Origin: Lutjanus erythropterus
Lineage: Eukaryota; Chordata; Actinopteri; Lutjaniformes; Lutjanidae
DNA: 64,000 bases
Direction of reading: 5' to 3'
Assembly: GCA_020091685.1 (NCBI GenBank)
Contig: CM034608.1
Span: forward strand, 11,365,046 to 11,429,045
Part shown: piece after piece, positions 46,890 through 60,059 of the stretch
Numbering within the stretch: the first letter of the stretch is position 1
Layout of the letters: each line of letters begins with the position of its first letter
Made by a program: the position numbers and the translations under genes
Notes under the pieces: model-generated
What the model was told of the DNA's origin: nothing
What the model saw: only the letters and a program-made list of their open reading frames with translations
Databases searched by the model: none

Positions 46890-47275
46890 ACACTACTCCT
46901 ATCCAGCTGAGAGAGAACATGAAAATGAAATTACCTGAAAAAACAAACAGTGACACATCCTTGGTTGAAGGGGAGATCGGGGGGTTGTCACAGGTTGCTG
47001 TTATAGTACGAGACATTATAGGTGGGGGGGTGCTTTGGTACTTCAGAGAAGGTCCATCGTGGGCTCGAATCAGTTCAGCTTGGTGTTTCAAAAGTGGTAA
47101 TGGAATTGCATATCAGTGCAGCGTGATTTGACTTGGCACAGCCAAAACTGACAAAAGAAAAGCCCCAAAGCAGCTTCCCAAGGTATCGTTTGGCATCTGT
47201 CTGAGGTACCCACCTATTCGCAGTGCTATGAAATGCTGTGAGCATCAAACCCATTCTCATTCCACCCCAACTTAA
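46890..47275 (-). repeat. Probable MITE-like interspersed repeat
   Basis: Read on the minus strand, it has 'gaaacaccaagctgaactga', 'ttcgagcccacgatgg', 'gaagtaccaaagcaccc', 'aacagcaacctgtgacaacc' and 'gaataggtgggtacc'. These resemble a family of short teleost DNA elements in which 'ccaagccgagctgattcga' words are typical. There is one copy in the window. The overlapping 71- and 70-codon frames are not supported as coding. Confidence 0.4.
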
Positions 47276-47329
47276 GTCAACTACCGATGCTGCTTTGTAA
47301 CCCCCCTTGTCATCTCATACTGACATACG

Positions 47330-47600
47330 AGGTACCCTTTAACCCTTGGTTAAGGTTGTGACATGGTTGCAGTTTGGGTAAGTTAAGGATAGGACCATGT
47401 TTGTGGCTACAATGAGTACATTATGCTATGTTACATCATGTGACAACACTGAAGCGAGTCACAAGACAAAGGCCAAATGGCACAAGTCATGTGACGCAAG
47501 TAACATTATTTACCAACTTTTTATTACATTTTCACATGGGACACAAAGCCCACTGTCGTAGGTGAAAGTCTTGTGCTTATTTGATCTATCTGTCCACCCT
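47330..47600 (+). repeat. Dispersed repeat family C, copy 2
   Basis: Shares 'gttgcagtttgg', 'gtaagttaagga' (versus 'gttaggttta'), 'aagtaacattatttacc', 'ttttcacatgggacaca' and 'gtaggtgaaagtcttgtg' with family C copy 1 at 37850-38118. The middle is diverged or replaced (47410-47500). Confidence 0.55.
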
Positions 47601-49789
47601 ACCTCCTCAATGTGTGGACTTTCTTGCTGTTTATACTCTATTGAAAGCCCAGTGTGTTGCATACAGCCTCAGATGAATTTACATTGAAGTCGCTTGAAAG
47701 CCTGGTGTGTCTCTTTCAGACGCTAATGGGTACCGTGTGTCAGTATGTTGCTGTGGGGTGGTGACAAGACATCAATAAATGACAATAATTGAATTACACA
47801 CCCAAATGTCGTGCACAACTGTCAGTACCAGAGTTGCATATTGGATGAGGATAAGCACTAGGTTTTGAGGGAGAAGAATGCATGGACTTATAAAGATCTC
47901 TGGTGATTCTGCTGCATTAATTTTGATCATTAAAAAACAAACAACAAAAATCCCTGTCCATGGTCTGACAAGGTTATAAGAGTGCAATGCTAAATCAATA
48001 GACTAATCTTTAAAGATCTTTTAAGGCACGAAACATGATGTGATGACAGAACAGAAAATTTATCTTGTGGTAGGCTGTGAGTGTTAGTATAGTCTGAACG
48101 ACGGAGCATGCTGTTTCCTTCCTGACGGTCCGAGTCATCCCATTAGTCTCTAATTATTGGTACAAGGTGTTCTCTGAACTGCTGAGTGGGACGTTTCGAG
48201 CCTGCAGGGTTAACTGCCGTAAGCATGCTGCAGCTCAGACTGATGTCGAGTTACAAAGTAACGCTTTTCACTTTCTTCAAAGGTTCCGGACACCACAGGT
48301 GCTGGAACCCTGTTGTTTTAGGGAGGATTAATCTTACTCTGCCTTGCCACTGAAAAATACTTTAATTGGCCACATAGCATCTTTAAATTGTGTCTTGTAA
48401 ATTCTCCTTTTACTCTGCGGCTAATAAAGTCATATCACATTCTGGTTTTTATTTACATTATAACAATTGCCATTTAAATGCCATTTCAAATCTTTAAAAA
48501 ATATATACATTCACAAGTCCATGACTAATAAATAGGTATGAAATCTTAAAATATTTGTCTGTATTGCTACACACAGTAAATAAATAATAAATACCTAAAT
48601 GTCTGATGTTTAAGTAAGAACATTTCACATATGATTGTGGCTCAGTTCCAGAGAATTTATACTAAATTCATGAATTAAGCTTAATAGTGTCACTTATGAA
48701 AATAATTTCCCCCTGCAGGCTCAGACTTTGTCAACAGAAAGAAATTAGAGGGCGTGAAAATGAGACGTCTGGAATAAGTTTTTGATAAGTTGCTCTCCCC
48801 AGGGTGCGCCTTGTGTCATACAGGTTACCAAGATCAAAGAAAAGAAAGCTAAATTTAATGACTGAAAACACCATGTAACGCCAGCATTAATCATATCACA
48901 TAAGCCAGTGTGTGAATCAGCTGTGGTTTCACTATAATGATATATTTATATAAATGATCAAAGGCAAAAAGAAAAAAAAAAAGCCAAAGACTTAAAGCTG
49001 ATATGATTCTGCAGTCAGAACTGTGTCAGTTTGATTATTAGAAAATGAATGGTCCTGAGAATCACGTTTATCAGCCACATGCCACATTCTGTTGTTATAG
49101 TTTTAGTCATGCTAATTAGAGGAACCCGCTATGCTCTCACTTGAGGTGCACCACATGGCAACCTTCAGTGACTTTCTAGTCAGACTAAAAGAAAAGAAAA
49201 AGCAGCTGAGAGCAGTCGCCAATGCCTGTGTGTCTCCACTAATAACTGACTGGTGCTGGCCAAGGCTCCATCATGTCCTTATTTATCAACGAGGAGAAGC
49301 TGACCAATGACGAAGTATTTGCTGACGCTGCATCCGATGCTATTTTGCGTCGCAGTACAGTAATCACTGTGTTTAAACTGGACAATCGGAAAGGGCTGTG
49401 GCTACTTTTTTTCGGTGTACTTTTCTTTTAGACAAATCTGTCACAGTGTGAAAAAATTTCCAATGATTCCCGGCTATAATATGTCTCAGCAGTGATTAAA
49501 CTTTCCACAGGCACAGTTTCTAATCAGACGTCCAAAATGTCGCTCTGCGTATAACTGCTGCAAGGGATTAAAGTATAGCCCAAAGTCAGTGAACTAGTGA
49601 TAGTCCAAAAGAACATTTGATGGGTGTTTTGCCTGTGAAAACGCTGATAGGAAGTTAATGAGGCACAGTGACATTAGAATCTGTAAATTAAAAAGGCTGC
49701 ACTGGATTAGTTTCCCAGCATACCTTTAGAGCGTTGAAAAAGAGGCGAGGAAGGGGAGAGTTCTGAGCCGGAGCTCTCTATTTTACAGC
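47601..49789. other. Repeat-poor non-coding stretch
   Basis: No gene. The part at 48100-48430 is CpG-bearing and evenly composed and may be unique DNA. A10-type runs occur near 48970-48980. Open frames are short. Confidence 0.45.
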
Positions 49790-50120
49790 AAGGTATTGCT
49801 GTAAAAAAATACCATGTTATACCATGTTATTAGGAAATACAAATGTATCACATTATAACAAGAAACTTTTTTGCCATGACAATATTCTATTTGTCTCGTT
49901 ATTGAGTTAAATGTTTCATGTTATAATGTGATAATTTTGTTCCCTTAAATAAAGGAGAAAAGGAAGGGAAAAGGATGAAGGACTCATCAGTACATCGGTA
50001 AGTCATATAACAATGCAAACAAAATATACAGTACATTTTCTTAAATATGAACACACTTAAGTAAGGTTTTTTTTCAAACCAACTTATTTACATTTTCTTT
50101 TTAATCATAGTATCACAGGG
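49790..50120. repeat. AT-rich inverted repeat with flanking direct-repeat module
   Basis: Perfect 15-bp inverted arms TATCACATTATAACA (49846-49860) and TGTTATAATGTGATA (49919-49933) enclose 58 bp. Just left is a tandem 'taccatgttataccatgtta'. Just right, 'ccttaaataaagg...aaggatgaagga' (49943-49982) recurs at 50581-50620 with about 80% identity. Together these suggest a small mobile element or its remains, of unknown class. Confidence 0.55.
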
Positions 50121-50262
50121 CTACTATGCTTGAATGGCTGTTGTTTTATTGTGGATTTTTGTTTAATATGTTGAATATGTATGATTTGTTATATGTTGTG
50201 ATTGGCCGCTACCTTGGCCAGGTCTCTCTATGAATTAATAAATTCATAATCATAATACATTT
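50121..50262 (+). mobile_element. Possible LINE 3' tail
   Basis: 'gccgctaccttggccaggtc' followed by 'tctctatgaattaataaatt' resembles the 3' end of teleost L2-like LINEs, which read 'cttggccaggtctccct' then an A/T-rich tail. No ORF2 sequence was found upstream, so only a short 3' stub could be present. Confidence 0.35.
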
Positions 50263-51083
50263 TAATGGTTTACATTTTTTACCTCTTTAAATTATTCTTA
50301 CAGTTAAATGGACTGCTCGGTTTTCACGGTTTTAAAAGAACAGTCTAAAATTTAAATCACAAACATGCAGCATGAATACAACAGTGTGTGGATTAAATGT
50401 AAACAATGGTGAGACTATGGAGTCTGCTGCTAGTTTACACGGCGCCTGAGCCAGGCAAAAAACTCAACGGTTCAAAAACAGTACAAAAATGCCATTTGTT
50501 CTCCATATAAAACCACAGCAACAGAGCGAAAACTCTTACAAATGTGTTATAAGTTCAAAGTGCTTGTTGTATGGTAATTACCTTAAATAAAGGGGAATAG
50601 TAAGGGAGAAGGATGAAGGAAGACAACAACACACAGCTCGTCTGTGTCAAGTGAGGGAGAGGAGCACAATCCCCCTACAGGAGCCCCGAGGCATTGAATG
50701 AAAATATATTTAAATATTTTATTTAAGTGATAGAAACAGTTTTTTCTTATTAATAATAATCTGGTTAATTGTATTTAAGTTTAAAGTCTGTGTAAAGCAA
50801 TGATAAATGTGTGTTCTGAGTTTGTCACACCACAGAAATGTGTTATCACCCACCCATCACCCAGTGATGTTGCCCTTGCGTTGGTTTGTGGGGGTTAGTG
50901 TTAGGGGACGTATGGCTCCAGTGCATCATCAGGCCATATTTCAGGTATGCCCAAAAAATCCTGAACACAGAAGCAGCTTACATCTAATTCCACAGTACCA
51001 CAGTTCTCTTTTCACTTTTCCAGCAACTATTTTCCAACATGTACAATGTGTTGAGAAGAAAACCTAAAGGATTGTGTGTCAGA
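50263..51083. other. Non-coding stretch with second copy of a 40-bp module
   Basis: Contains 50581-50620, the partner of the module at 49943-49982. No gene. The frame at 50807-51067 (86 codons) is featureless and runs into the next repeat. Confidence 0.45.
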
Positions 51084-51354
51084 CTTCTGCAAAACACAAG
51101 AGGTTGTGTAAAGAGCCAGTGTTTGGTTTGTGTGTTCTGGGCTATGGTAGAGCAACATGGCGGCCTCTGTGGAAAAGGACCCACAAAGGGACCCCTGTAG
51201 ATATAAATGACTCATTGTAAGGTAATGAAAACACAACAGTTCTTATTTTCAGGTGATTATACACTAATGAAAACATACTTGTGAATATTATGTTTAATTT
51301 CTGCCATGCTCTGCCAATAAAAATCCCTGTCAATCTCACACTCTGGACCTTTGT
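51084..51354 (+). repeat. Short dispersed repeat, family D copy 2
   Basis: 'gccagtgtttggtttgtgtg', 'ttctgggctatggtagag', 'caacatggcggcctctgtgg', 'ctgtagatataaatgactca', 'aacacaacagttcttatttt', 'caggtgattatacactaatg' and the end 'cacactctggacctttg'. This copy is more complete than copy 1 (9789-10060) and includes the middle part lost there. It is a well-known kind of non-autonomous fish element. The minus frames 51142-51399 and neighbours are shadows. Confidence 0.75.
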
Positions 51355-53029
51355 GTATTTATGAAACCCCTTTTTTTCCTCGTTTGTACAGGGAAACAAA
51401 TCAGTTTACGATTTTATGACTTTTTCTTCTTCTTCCACAAACACCCCGCACAGAGTGTTAATATGCTCCTGCGCTAGTATCACTAATATCACATTGTTAT
51501 TCAAAGGGGTAATTTTGTGTCTCCTAGGTTTTTGGATTTTGCTGTGCTAATTGCAGTAGCTGCCTTAGCAAAAAAAAAAGAAAGAGAAAAAATGAACATA
51601 AGGAATTTAATGATGTCTTTGGCTTCTTATTTTTCAGCTATTTTCTTGCTTTCTCACCACCTCACAGGAGTCAACATGTCCCCAAAACAAGATGAAACCT
51701 GCACTGAAAACTAAACACAACATTAGCCAGGGTGCCAAGAGGGAGAGAATGAGGGAGAAGAAGGAAACTCATCCAATTTTCGTTTGCTGGCCGCTGCAGC
51801 CAAAACTCTCATTTACTGTATAAACTCCGGGCTGCCAAGAGCTCATGTCCAAATCAAATAGCCCGGCCCAGCAGACACTAAAAACGCTTCCACTAGTGGA
51901 CTCTTTGGCCAATTCATATTTAGTCTAAAATGAGCACAGATGGGGGAAGGATTTTTTTTTTTCCATGCTGGTGTGCGCTGACTTATCTCATCATAAACAC
52001 GCCTTGAATGGGGGGAAAGAGGGTTTGCATTCGAAAAGGACACGCAGCGATGAAAATGCTCTTGTGATTGTTCTCATGGAGTCATGAATATGATTTGAGA
52101 AAGTGAGGAAGCAGAGGAGACAGTTGTGTTTGTGAAAGTGAGATAAAGTGGTGAATGTGCTGCAAGTGTGCATGTTCATTCACGTTGACATGTTCAGATA
52201 GTGTTAGTGTTTTGGACAGAGGGAGTCTGCATATACTCACTTTCACATTTCCAGGGAGAGTGATTGTGGGGATATGTAATACATTTCATATGTATCTCAT
52301 CACCCTAAATTTCTTGCCAAATGCAGATCAAAAATCACAAATGAAAATGCTGTAATTGTTGCAGAATGTCCTGTCTGCCATCCAGCATCTATTTAAAAGG
52401 TATTATCTTGTCAAAATCATATTTCAAAACTATTAGTTCCCTTGTGATGAATGACAGTAAGAGATGAAAGTGACAAATTATTGTGTCTTATGTCTTCTGA
52501 CTTGAACCATGACATACTTGTTCCAGCACACACCAGAACTGACAAAATCTTATGAAGCAACATTCGAAACAAGTAGTTTCCTCTTTTGTTTTTAACGGAA
52601 GCTGTTAATAAAATGGTGTCTATCGGAGTATCCTGGTGCGCAGTGAAACTTTGATATTTTTGGGTTACTGAGGTTTGCAGTGCACCAGCTGGCACCCAGG
52701 AGAGAAGCACACTGCTGCACACAGGGATGGCTTCAGTTTATTCATGACATACTTGTGTTTGCATTTTAAAATTGCGGAATTGCTTTGGATTTATTCTATT
52801 ATCCTCTATCAATATGCTATTCTTCTCAATAGCATGTCTTCCTTAAACAGTTCTACATGTGAGTTGCTCCTGTTATCAAATGTGTCTTGGCATTGTCTTT
52901 TCTGAAATGAGCAGGGACATCTCTGCAAACAAAACAAACAAACAGAAAAAATCTGGATAAAAATTAAAAATTGAGTGAAACGTGGCAGCCACACTGCAAC
53001 ACCTCACCCCATAATACTACTAGTTGTAA
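51355..53029. other. Non-coding stretch; 51760-52110 is a candidate conserved element
   Basis: No gene or repeat. The part at 51760-52110 is repeat-free, GC-richer and CpG-bearing, and differs from its neighbours. It is only a candidate for constraint. The 101-codon minus frame 52417-52722 has no recognised domain. Confidence 0.4.
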
Positions 53030-53460
53030 CAACTCGGTGACAACAGGTTTGCACCGAACATCAGGACTCTGAGATGAGGCAGCTGAACTTCAGTCATTGT
53101 CAGAAACAGGCAAAGATCAATGCCAGGCAGACTTGAAAGAGAAGCCAAACTTATCCAGTTTGATATCAAGCAAAGGGGCAAAGTCCAAAAGCCAGGCAGG
53201 GATCAGACAGGTGGAACACTAAGTAGCAAGCAGACAGAATAAATGAGAATGGGCCGGTATATATGCTGCAAGGCTAATGAGGAAGTGGGAACAGGTGTGT
53301 AGGTGGGCGGGGGGGGCAGGAGAGGTCAGGTGAAGGGGAATGCTGGGAAGACAGGGGTTACTGCAGGACAGGAGGGAGTGGCAAGAGAGCTGTATGGCAG
53401 ATGAGAAATGTGGCACAAGAATCAGACTGACATTGTGACAACATTACTGCACAAGACTCC
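53030..53460 (+). repeat. Purine-rich interspersed repeat fragment, class uncertain
   Basis: 'ggcaaagtccaaaagccagg', 'cagggatcagacagg', 'aaggctaatgaggaagtggg', 'aacaggtgtgtaggtgggcg' and 'gtgacaac' resemble a teleost repeat often found at the edges of LTR or large DNA elements ('...gctaatgagg...aacaggtgtg...'). There is one copy. A G8 run lies near 53309-53316. Confidence 0.4.
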
Positions 53461-56400
53461 ATGTTTTTGTGAAGTGCATGATCTGCTGTTAGGACTGATA
53501 CATTAAGCAGTTATATCCACTGTTGGACTCCCATTTATTCTATGCTTGCTGCCCTACTGCTGGACTGGTGTTCCACTACTGAGTTAAAGAGAAATTTCCC
53601 CGCTTTTATGTGGATGTCCAGTCAGAGTGTTGTATTGACTGAGAAAGCAGAGTTCTCCTGCTTCAATGCCTGCATATATCAGGATGCACTGCATGCAAGC
53701 TTCTCACATCTAAGCCCACGCTGCCATGTATCACAACTGTGGCCTATAGCTTTTATTTTGTTGGCCAAAACATAGCATAGATGAGAAAAAAATATTCATC
53801 TGGCTCGCCCCCTGGCTACCCAGAGGCAGAGGCTATAAATCCAAGCTGAAATAGCCTGTAGTTCTTCCTGCATCAACTACATCACTGTGACATCACTGAG
53901 GATAACTGATTTTAAACAGGATAACCCAGCTTTCTCACTCAGTGTATCACTGAGGAATTAATTACTTCAACTGATTACACTTACCATCAACACTGATTTG
54001 ACAACCACAGAAAACATCAACATTTGTTGGCAATTGTTTCAGATTTTTATAGTCTCTTAAAATCTTGTAGACCAGAAAATCCTTGTTCCCCTGAAGAACA
54101 TCTTTGTTCCATCAACACACTTCACTGTTTTGACTCTTGTAGTTCCTTTGATGTTTGTGGTTTTATGCCAGTGTGTAGAAATATACTTTTGGGGTACATT
54201 TCACAAGCTTGCAGGCAGTGATGAATATACCATCTGAAAATTGGGTAAAAGCCAGAAGGGTTGCCCAGCAAGGGGCCGTTTGGGCTGCTCAGTTGGTCAT
54301 AATTACATTGATGAAAAATAATAATAATTTAAAAATAATAATAATTTGCTTTTTTTTTTTTGCATGCACCCCAAACCATTTGAGATCAGCTCATTGTACA
54401 CATTCTTCCATGATCACCTCAATGTAATGAGTGGGCATGTCAAGGGGAGGCCGGGAACTTGAAATCTGATGGGTATAAAATTTAATGTTACACCGGCATT
54501 GTCAGGCTAAAAGTAAATGGATCACGGCATCAAATGACCAGAGATAAGGGCAGAGAAAAAGGGAGAAAAAACAAAGAAAGCTCTGTTAGCTGAGAGTGAA
54601 AGAATGTGCATAAACGACAGATTTATTGGTGATGGAGAAAGAGACAATGAATCTGGACAGAGACAAGCAGAACTCCTCCATAGCTTGTCAGCTACATTAA
54701 GGTAAGACACATTCATTTACTATTATGGCTGTGCTGTGCTCTTTTAATGTTTTGGTGGAACTGTTGTACTTTGCCTGCATTTGTGCTGTATTTGTGCTGC
54801 ATGTGCCTTTAGTGCAGCCTGTTATGTTGCAGCTTCCAGTGCATTCCCACTCTCAGATTGTGTTAAATTGTTATTGGTATACATCAGTGACCATAGTGAT
54901 TAAACCGTGTGTTGTTTGTGTGTTCTGTATGTGTATGGATTTATATTAGGCCATTGTTCAGTCCCAGTCTATCACCACTCGAAGGTACAAGTAGAAAAAA
55001 TTAATTCTGTCACGTCTTTATTTAATTTTATTTACAACATCTTAGGTAGAAGTATGGTCTCAATAGATTTTATGGGATGGTCATTAAAATCTTTAATGTA
55101 AATAACACTGCATAAAAAATGAGGACTGTGCTCTGCTGCCATAAAACTGTTTTGTAGAGGAGAAATTGTACACACAGAAACTGACATTTGACATCGACTA
55201 GTCCTTTCTCTGTGGACTGGCGTAATCTTTATAGTGTGTCTGCACAACCTAATCTGCATTTCAGAGTTGATGTTCATTAAAAGAATTTACAAGATTGTGT
55301 TGGGAATACAATAGGCTGCAGTGGTTGTACTAATAACAGTATGCAGAGGAAAGCTGGCACTGCGTTGTCCCATTCACAAAACATATCTCTATAACTTCAA
55401 ATTATTGAAGTTAATCTAATGTCTGTCAAAAGCAGAGTGAGCTGGGAAATCATGAAAATGGAAAAGCGCAGAGGAGACTTTGCCCTGCCTTTAAGCCGAC
55501 TGACCCAAGGAGGCCATGTCCCAAGTCTCCTATCAGACTGGGTGCTCCACTTGCAGGACTTGTCTGGCTCACAAGGCTTCACCATAATGGATTGCACACT
55601 AAATTTCATTTTAATTCAATCTCTATTCAGCTGGGGTACACCCATGAGATAAAAAATGTCTCTTTTTCAATAAAGACCTGCAGCAGTCCAAGTCAGAAAC
55701 CCATTATTATTTAACAGAAAGTACACATATACAGAGTCATTAAAGCAAAGTGAATTTTGACAATCCTGTCTGGATGGTGGAGCACTTTTTTTTTTAAGTG
55801 ATTATCATTAGAACCACCTTCTGACTGAAGCATTTATATTTTGTATTACTCTGTGGCATAAAAGTTATCAATGAACGGATTAAACAAAGGAAAATGATTT
55901 AAGGACTGGAAACAGTATTAGAGGAACAATTAGTTTGAATGATAAAGTCATAAAAGTTAACAGCCTTTTTTTTAATCAAACCTGTCCTCCATAGATATAT
56001 GACTTCATAAAGCTTAACGGGATTGACTTGAAGAAATATGCAAAACTACAACTCATCTACAAACTCATTTCATGAAGCAAATTATTTAACTTTAACCCTG
56101 ATAGCCATATACATATCATAAACCAGATTACTGACATAAACTCCAGATAATGTCATAGCATGTGATATTGTGTTTGTTGCTCACAGCAAGAAGAGAAACT
56201 TTGATTATGTTGTTGAAAAACAATGAAGTAGAAATCCTTAAGAACAGTCAAAACTATATTTTTGAAGTATTTCTGGATAATTTTAGATTTCCTGTCTGTT
56301 TTAGGGAACAGATATGGTTATTTTTCTACAAATGTATTAATCCACTCAGCAATCACCATTTTTAAAAGCTCAGGATCAGTTTGTTTTCCACTTGTGTGCA

Positions 56401-56530
56401 GGAACCACAGTCACTGAAATCATACAAAACCTCTTCTTTCAACATGCTATGAACACACAAACAAGACTAAAAGCAATCATTTAATGATCCCATTTCCACT
56501 ATAATCTTTGTGGTTTCACCATGGGCATAT
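53461..56530. other. Non-coding stretch with (AAT)n
   Basis: A (AAT)n/(ATA)n tract followed by T12 lies at 54317-54361. Purine-rich sequence runs at 54535-54670. The part at 55385-55650 is evenly composed, with a 77-codon frame that matches nothing I know. No gene. Confidence 0.45.
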
Positions 56531-57926
56531 AAAGGTGCAGTGGGTAGAGATAATAAAACACAAGAATTAATAAACTTACTAATTACCACCTTGTGGTTGT
56601 CTGTCTCCGCCAACCAGTCAAGCTGCAATTTATATCCATGTCTGTCTAAACTCATATAATGTATGTAGCAAAGACTTTAAAGGAATTTAAAGGTAGAGTC
56701 AGTAGGATTTGTCCGAGCTGTTCATAAACCCATCAAGATGTAAAAACCAAAGGTTTGGGTTGGGTTGGTATCAAATTTGAAGAAATTCCCTCAAGTCGTT
56801 CCTCAGACACTTCAAGTTCAAGTGAACGGGGTGGATGTGAGGTCACAGTGACCTTTGAAATCTAATCAGTTGATCCTTGAGTTCAAGAGGACATATGTCC
56901 CAAGGTTGAAGGGCCCTCAACCTGTTCTTGAGATATTGCGTTCTTAACAAGGACGGTGGACAAGAAGGTGGACAACTCAAAAACGTAATCCCTCAGCCGC
57001 AGCTGTCACCCAGGCAGAAATAAAAAAAAAAAATAAAATAAAATTGCATTTTTTGCTTTGTAACAGTAATGAAAAGTTCTCACTAAATTGAACGGAGCAG
57101 TATGTTTTGGTGGCATAATAGTTAGCTTCTTGATGACAGTTTGGCTGAAAGTCAAGATTGGTGTGGATTGGATTGGATTACTTTTGCAGAGATTTCTTTT
57201 TTGAGAAGTGACTGTTATTTAGAGGTTTATAGCTTAAGATGAATCTTCTTTAATCAACAAAAGTCCAATGTGTGCCAGGTAATGACAAGTGGAGTCACAG
57301 ATCGTACAAGTCGTACAGGTGCTTCACTTTTCAACTAAATTTCATCCATTTTAGATCCCTCAACATCTTTTTTACAGCAGCTTAGCAGTATCAGGCTTGC
57401 AAAATGTAAGCACTTTGACACTGTAACCCACATGTAGCAATGATCAAATGAAAAAAGCACTTTTGCAGCCTTTAATAGTGTTTCATCATGAAGTGTAATT
57501 GGATTCCTCCTTGCCTTTATAGATACTCTCAGGTTCAGCAGCACTGTGACCCAGGAGAAAAGCAGTTGGCTAAAATTGTACAAATAGCCAATAAAATCAC
57601 TGACACTAGCTGCCCTCGGATATCCATACGCTGCATTCACGAGAGAGGGTGGTATGGACACCTCGTTCTGCAACTATTGAATGTTGCCTTTTCTTGTTTG
57701 TGTAACTGCATGATGAAAGAACACAAGCAGCAAGCAGGGGGATGATACATGGTCAGAAGAGAGCAACAAGGACAGGGAGTGTTTGTGCGACCAACAGAAG
57801 TGTGTTCGGAAAATGGAATGGAAACGTAAGTAAACAAATGGCAAACCCAAAGCGCCCTCACTTGACGACCTGGAAATGAGGCTCACCAATCAACCATCTT
57901 GCTCCAAAATCACTTACTGCACCTTT
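56531..57926. mobile_element. Possible 1.4-kb DNA element bounded by AAAGGTGCAGT inverted ends
   Basis: AAAGGTGCAGT at 56531-56541 is matched by its perfect reverse complement ACTGCACCTTT at 57916-57926. Terminal words of this type are common at ends of short teleost DNA elements. Inside, 56745-57010 is a different known repeat type (see next entry), so the whole may be a composite or two elements whose outer ends happen to face each other. The minus frame 57335-57673 (112 codons) and plus frame 57488-57745 (85 codons) have no recognised transposase motif. Confidence 0.4.
56745..57010 (+). repeat. Teleost interspersed repeat with 'gaggtcacagtgacctttga' core
   Basis: 'atttgaagaaattccctcaa', 'gaggtcacagtgacctttga', 'aatctaatcagttgatcctt', 'gttcttgagatattgcgttc' and 'ggtggacaactcaaaaacgt' occur in the order typical of a common fish repeat. 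It ends near 'gcagctgtcacccaggcaga'. Non-coding. Confidence 0.7.
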
Positions 57927-60059
57927 AACTGAGGTCCCAGCGGAGATTGGATGTAGGTGTCAGGAGTCACGGTCTGCCCCCCTGCTAAGTGACTTCCAGC
58001 TGGGACCTATTTGTTGTCAGACAGCAACAACATCCACAGCAGGATACAAGGAGCATGAGTTGATCAAAGCCGCATGGCAACAAGTATACTGTAGCATACA
58101 TCAAACACACCAGCCTGTTGTTTTATTCTGCCAAATGTTTTGCCAGTAGAACCACTGGATAAATATGGGGATGCTAATTATACGCATAAGGATAAGGATG
58201 TAAGAAACTGAAGGTACCTATGCAACAATGGGAAAAAAAACCTCAGCCCTGCTGTGAAGGTGAGCAAGAGCACAATCCAGAAATGGACAGAACATAAAGG
58301 GGAAGGTGGGGATGGAGAATAATATCGAAAAGACAAACACCATATTTGCAGCTTCGGGGTGAGCACCCTATCCTCAAGTGTCCTGCAAAACCTTTTAGCA
58401 TTTTCTTATTAGCCGCCACTTCAATATGAAATTCGTTCATGCTACTGGCATAACCATGCTTCATTATGTAGCAACCCTGCAAGAAATAGAGGAAAATTGC
58501 TTTAATCATTAACTGTCATAACCATAGGTCGTGTAATTGGCACTTTCTCCATTTATGAAATTCAGACAAATAAGGTCCACACAGCAGGCTTTTCAAAACA
58601 TGTCAGGACTATAATGGAAAGCTGCAGGGATGGCAGCTAAAACTCTGAATCAGACACTATTGTATAAGTCATGACTAAAATGTGTTAAAATCTGCTGAAT
58701 ACCTGACAGATAAATGAATCTGATGAATGCAGTAAAGGTAAGCTTTATTGCAAAAGGACAAATAGAGAGAGACTGAAGATGGTCGTAACTTCTTGGTTGA
58801 GAACAAGAAGTCGTTGTTCGTGCTAGATCTCTCAAAATGTGAAACTCAGTGGCCATACTGATCCACTGCAAATAAAACTCACTTGGACATACATCAGATT
58901 TTCTGAGATTTTGTCAAATACACTGAATTCCACTGTTATAAATGAACACCACTACTGGGGTCACTTGTAAGAGGTAATTTGCTGATTTAAGATCCACACT
59001 ATCCAATTTATGAAGGAACAATTTGTTGTATAATAAAGAATAAATGGTTGTGGCAAATGTAGATGGCTGTCCCAAGCATGTAGGATTTGTATCTTCAATA
59101 AAATGAGCACCAAAATCAGTTCTGCTCACAGAGGTGCCACTTCCCCCATGAGATCAGTAAGTTAAATAAAAGTAAATAAGTTACAATACTCCCCAGTCTC
59201 CCCTGTCAGAGAACATAGTGCTTTCCTATGATTTCAATGGCATATCAGACACTGCAATATGCATTTTCTGTTGATAAAATGTACACGAGAGAAATTATAT
59301 TGTATAATTTGTGTGTGACTTTCTGATTCATCAATCATGTTTAGGTTTTGACCATAGCTGCACCTGGCTGGTGGTAAACTCAGGTTTCAGGCTGTGAAGC
59401 ACAGGGAAGCGATAGCAACAGCAGCGCAATAAGAGACTCATAAATCACACAGCATGCCTAAATGTGTAGCTAAGAGACCACATTACAAAACGCAAATGAA
59501 TATGCATGGGAATTGATTGAGTGTGTTTGTGTGTACGTGTGTGTGTGTGTGTTCATCATCTCTTTCAACAATCCATGAACTTTTGCCAGAAATATTTTTT
59601 TTCTTTTGTATGCTGGTGAAAGACAAAATAACTTCTCATTTTTGCTTCATATGCTATTTAAGTGAGCGAACTGTATGATCTTTTTTTACTTGTATTATTG
59701 AAATGCAACAATATGAATGCAAATAAGTGGTAACTGTTCTCCAATTCAATATAATAACCAGCTGTGATAATGGTCCTTTTTCGATTAAATAGTCGCAAGA
59801 ACTTAACTCAAGAATGAAAAGCTTTCTTAAAACATGCAGTGTATTTTTTGCGCACATTTTCAGACTTAATAAGGCAGAGAATAGCATTATTTCTGTGAAG
59901 GCAATACTAATTTGCATACATAGTTACCCACCTGCACACACAGACCCACTGACACACAGCGTCCCTCCTTTTTCTCCTTGTCACACCCCGCATCCCACCA
60001 CCCGTTCTATCTCCCTCCTCCTCTCTCCATCCCACAAACCCAGCAAATGTTTAAATTAC
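57927..60059. other. Non-coding stretch with a (TG)n tract
   Basis: Interrupted (TG)n lies at 59519-59553. C/T-rich sequence runs at 59965-60045. No gene; frames up to 88 codons are featureless. Confidence 0.5.

Noticed and set aside
57335-57745. 112-codon minus and 85-codon plus frames as transposase
   Set aside because: No catalytic DDE/D residues in a recognisable context and no domain I know; kept only as content of a possible element.
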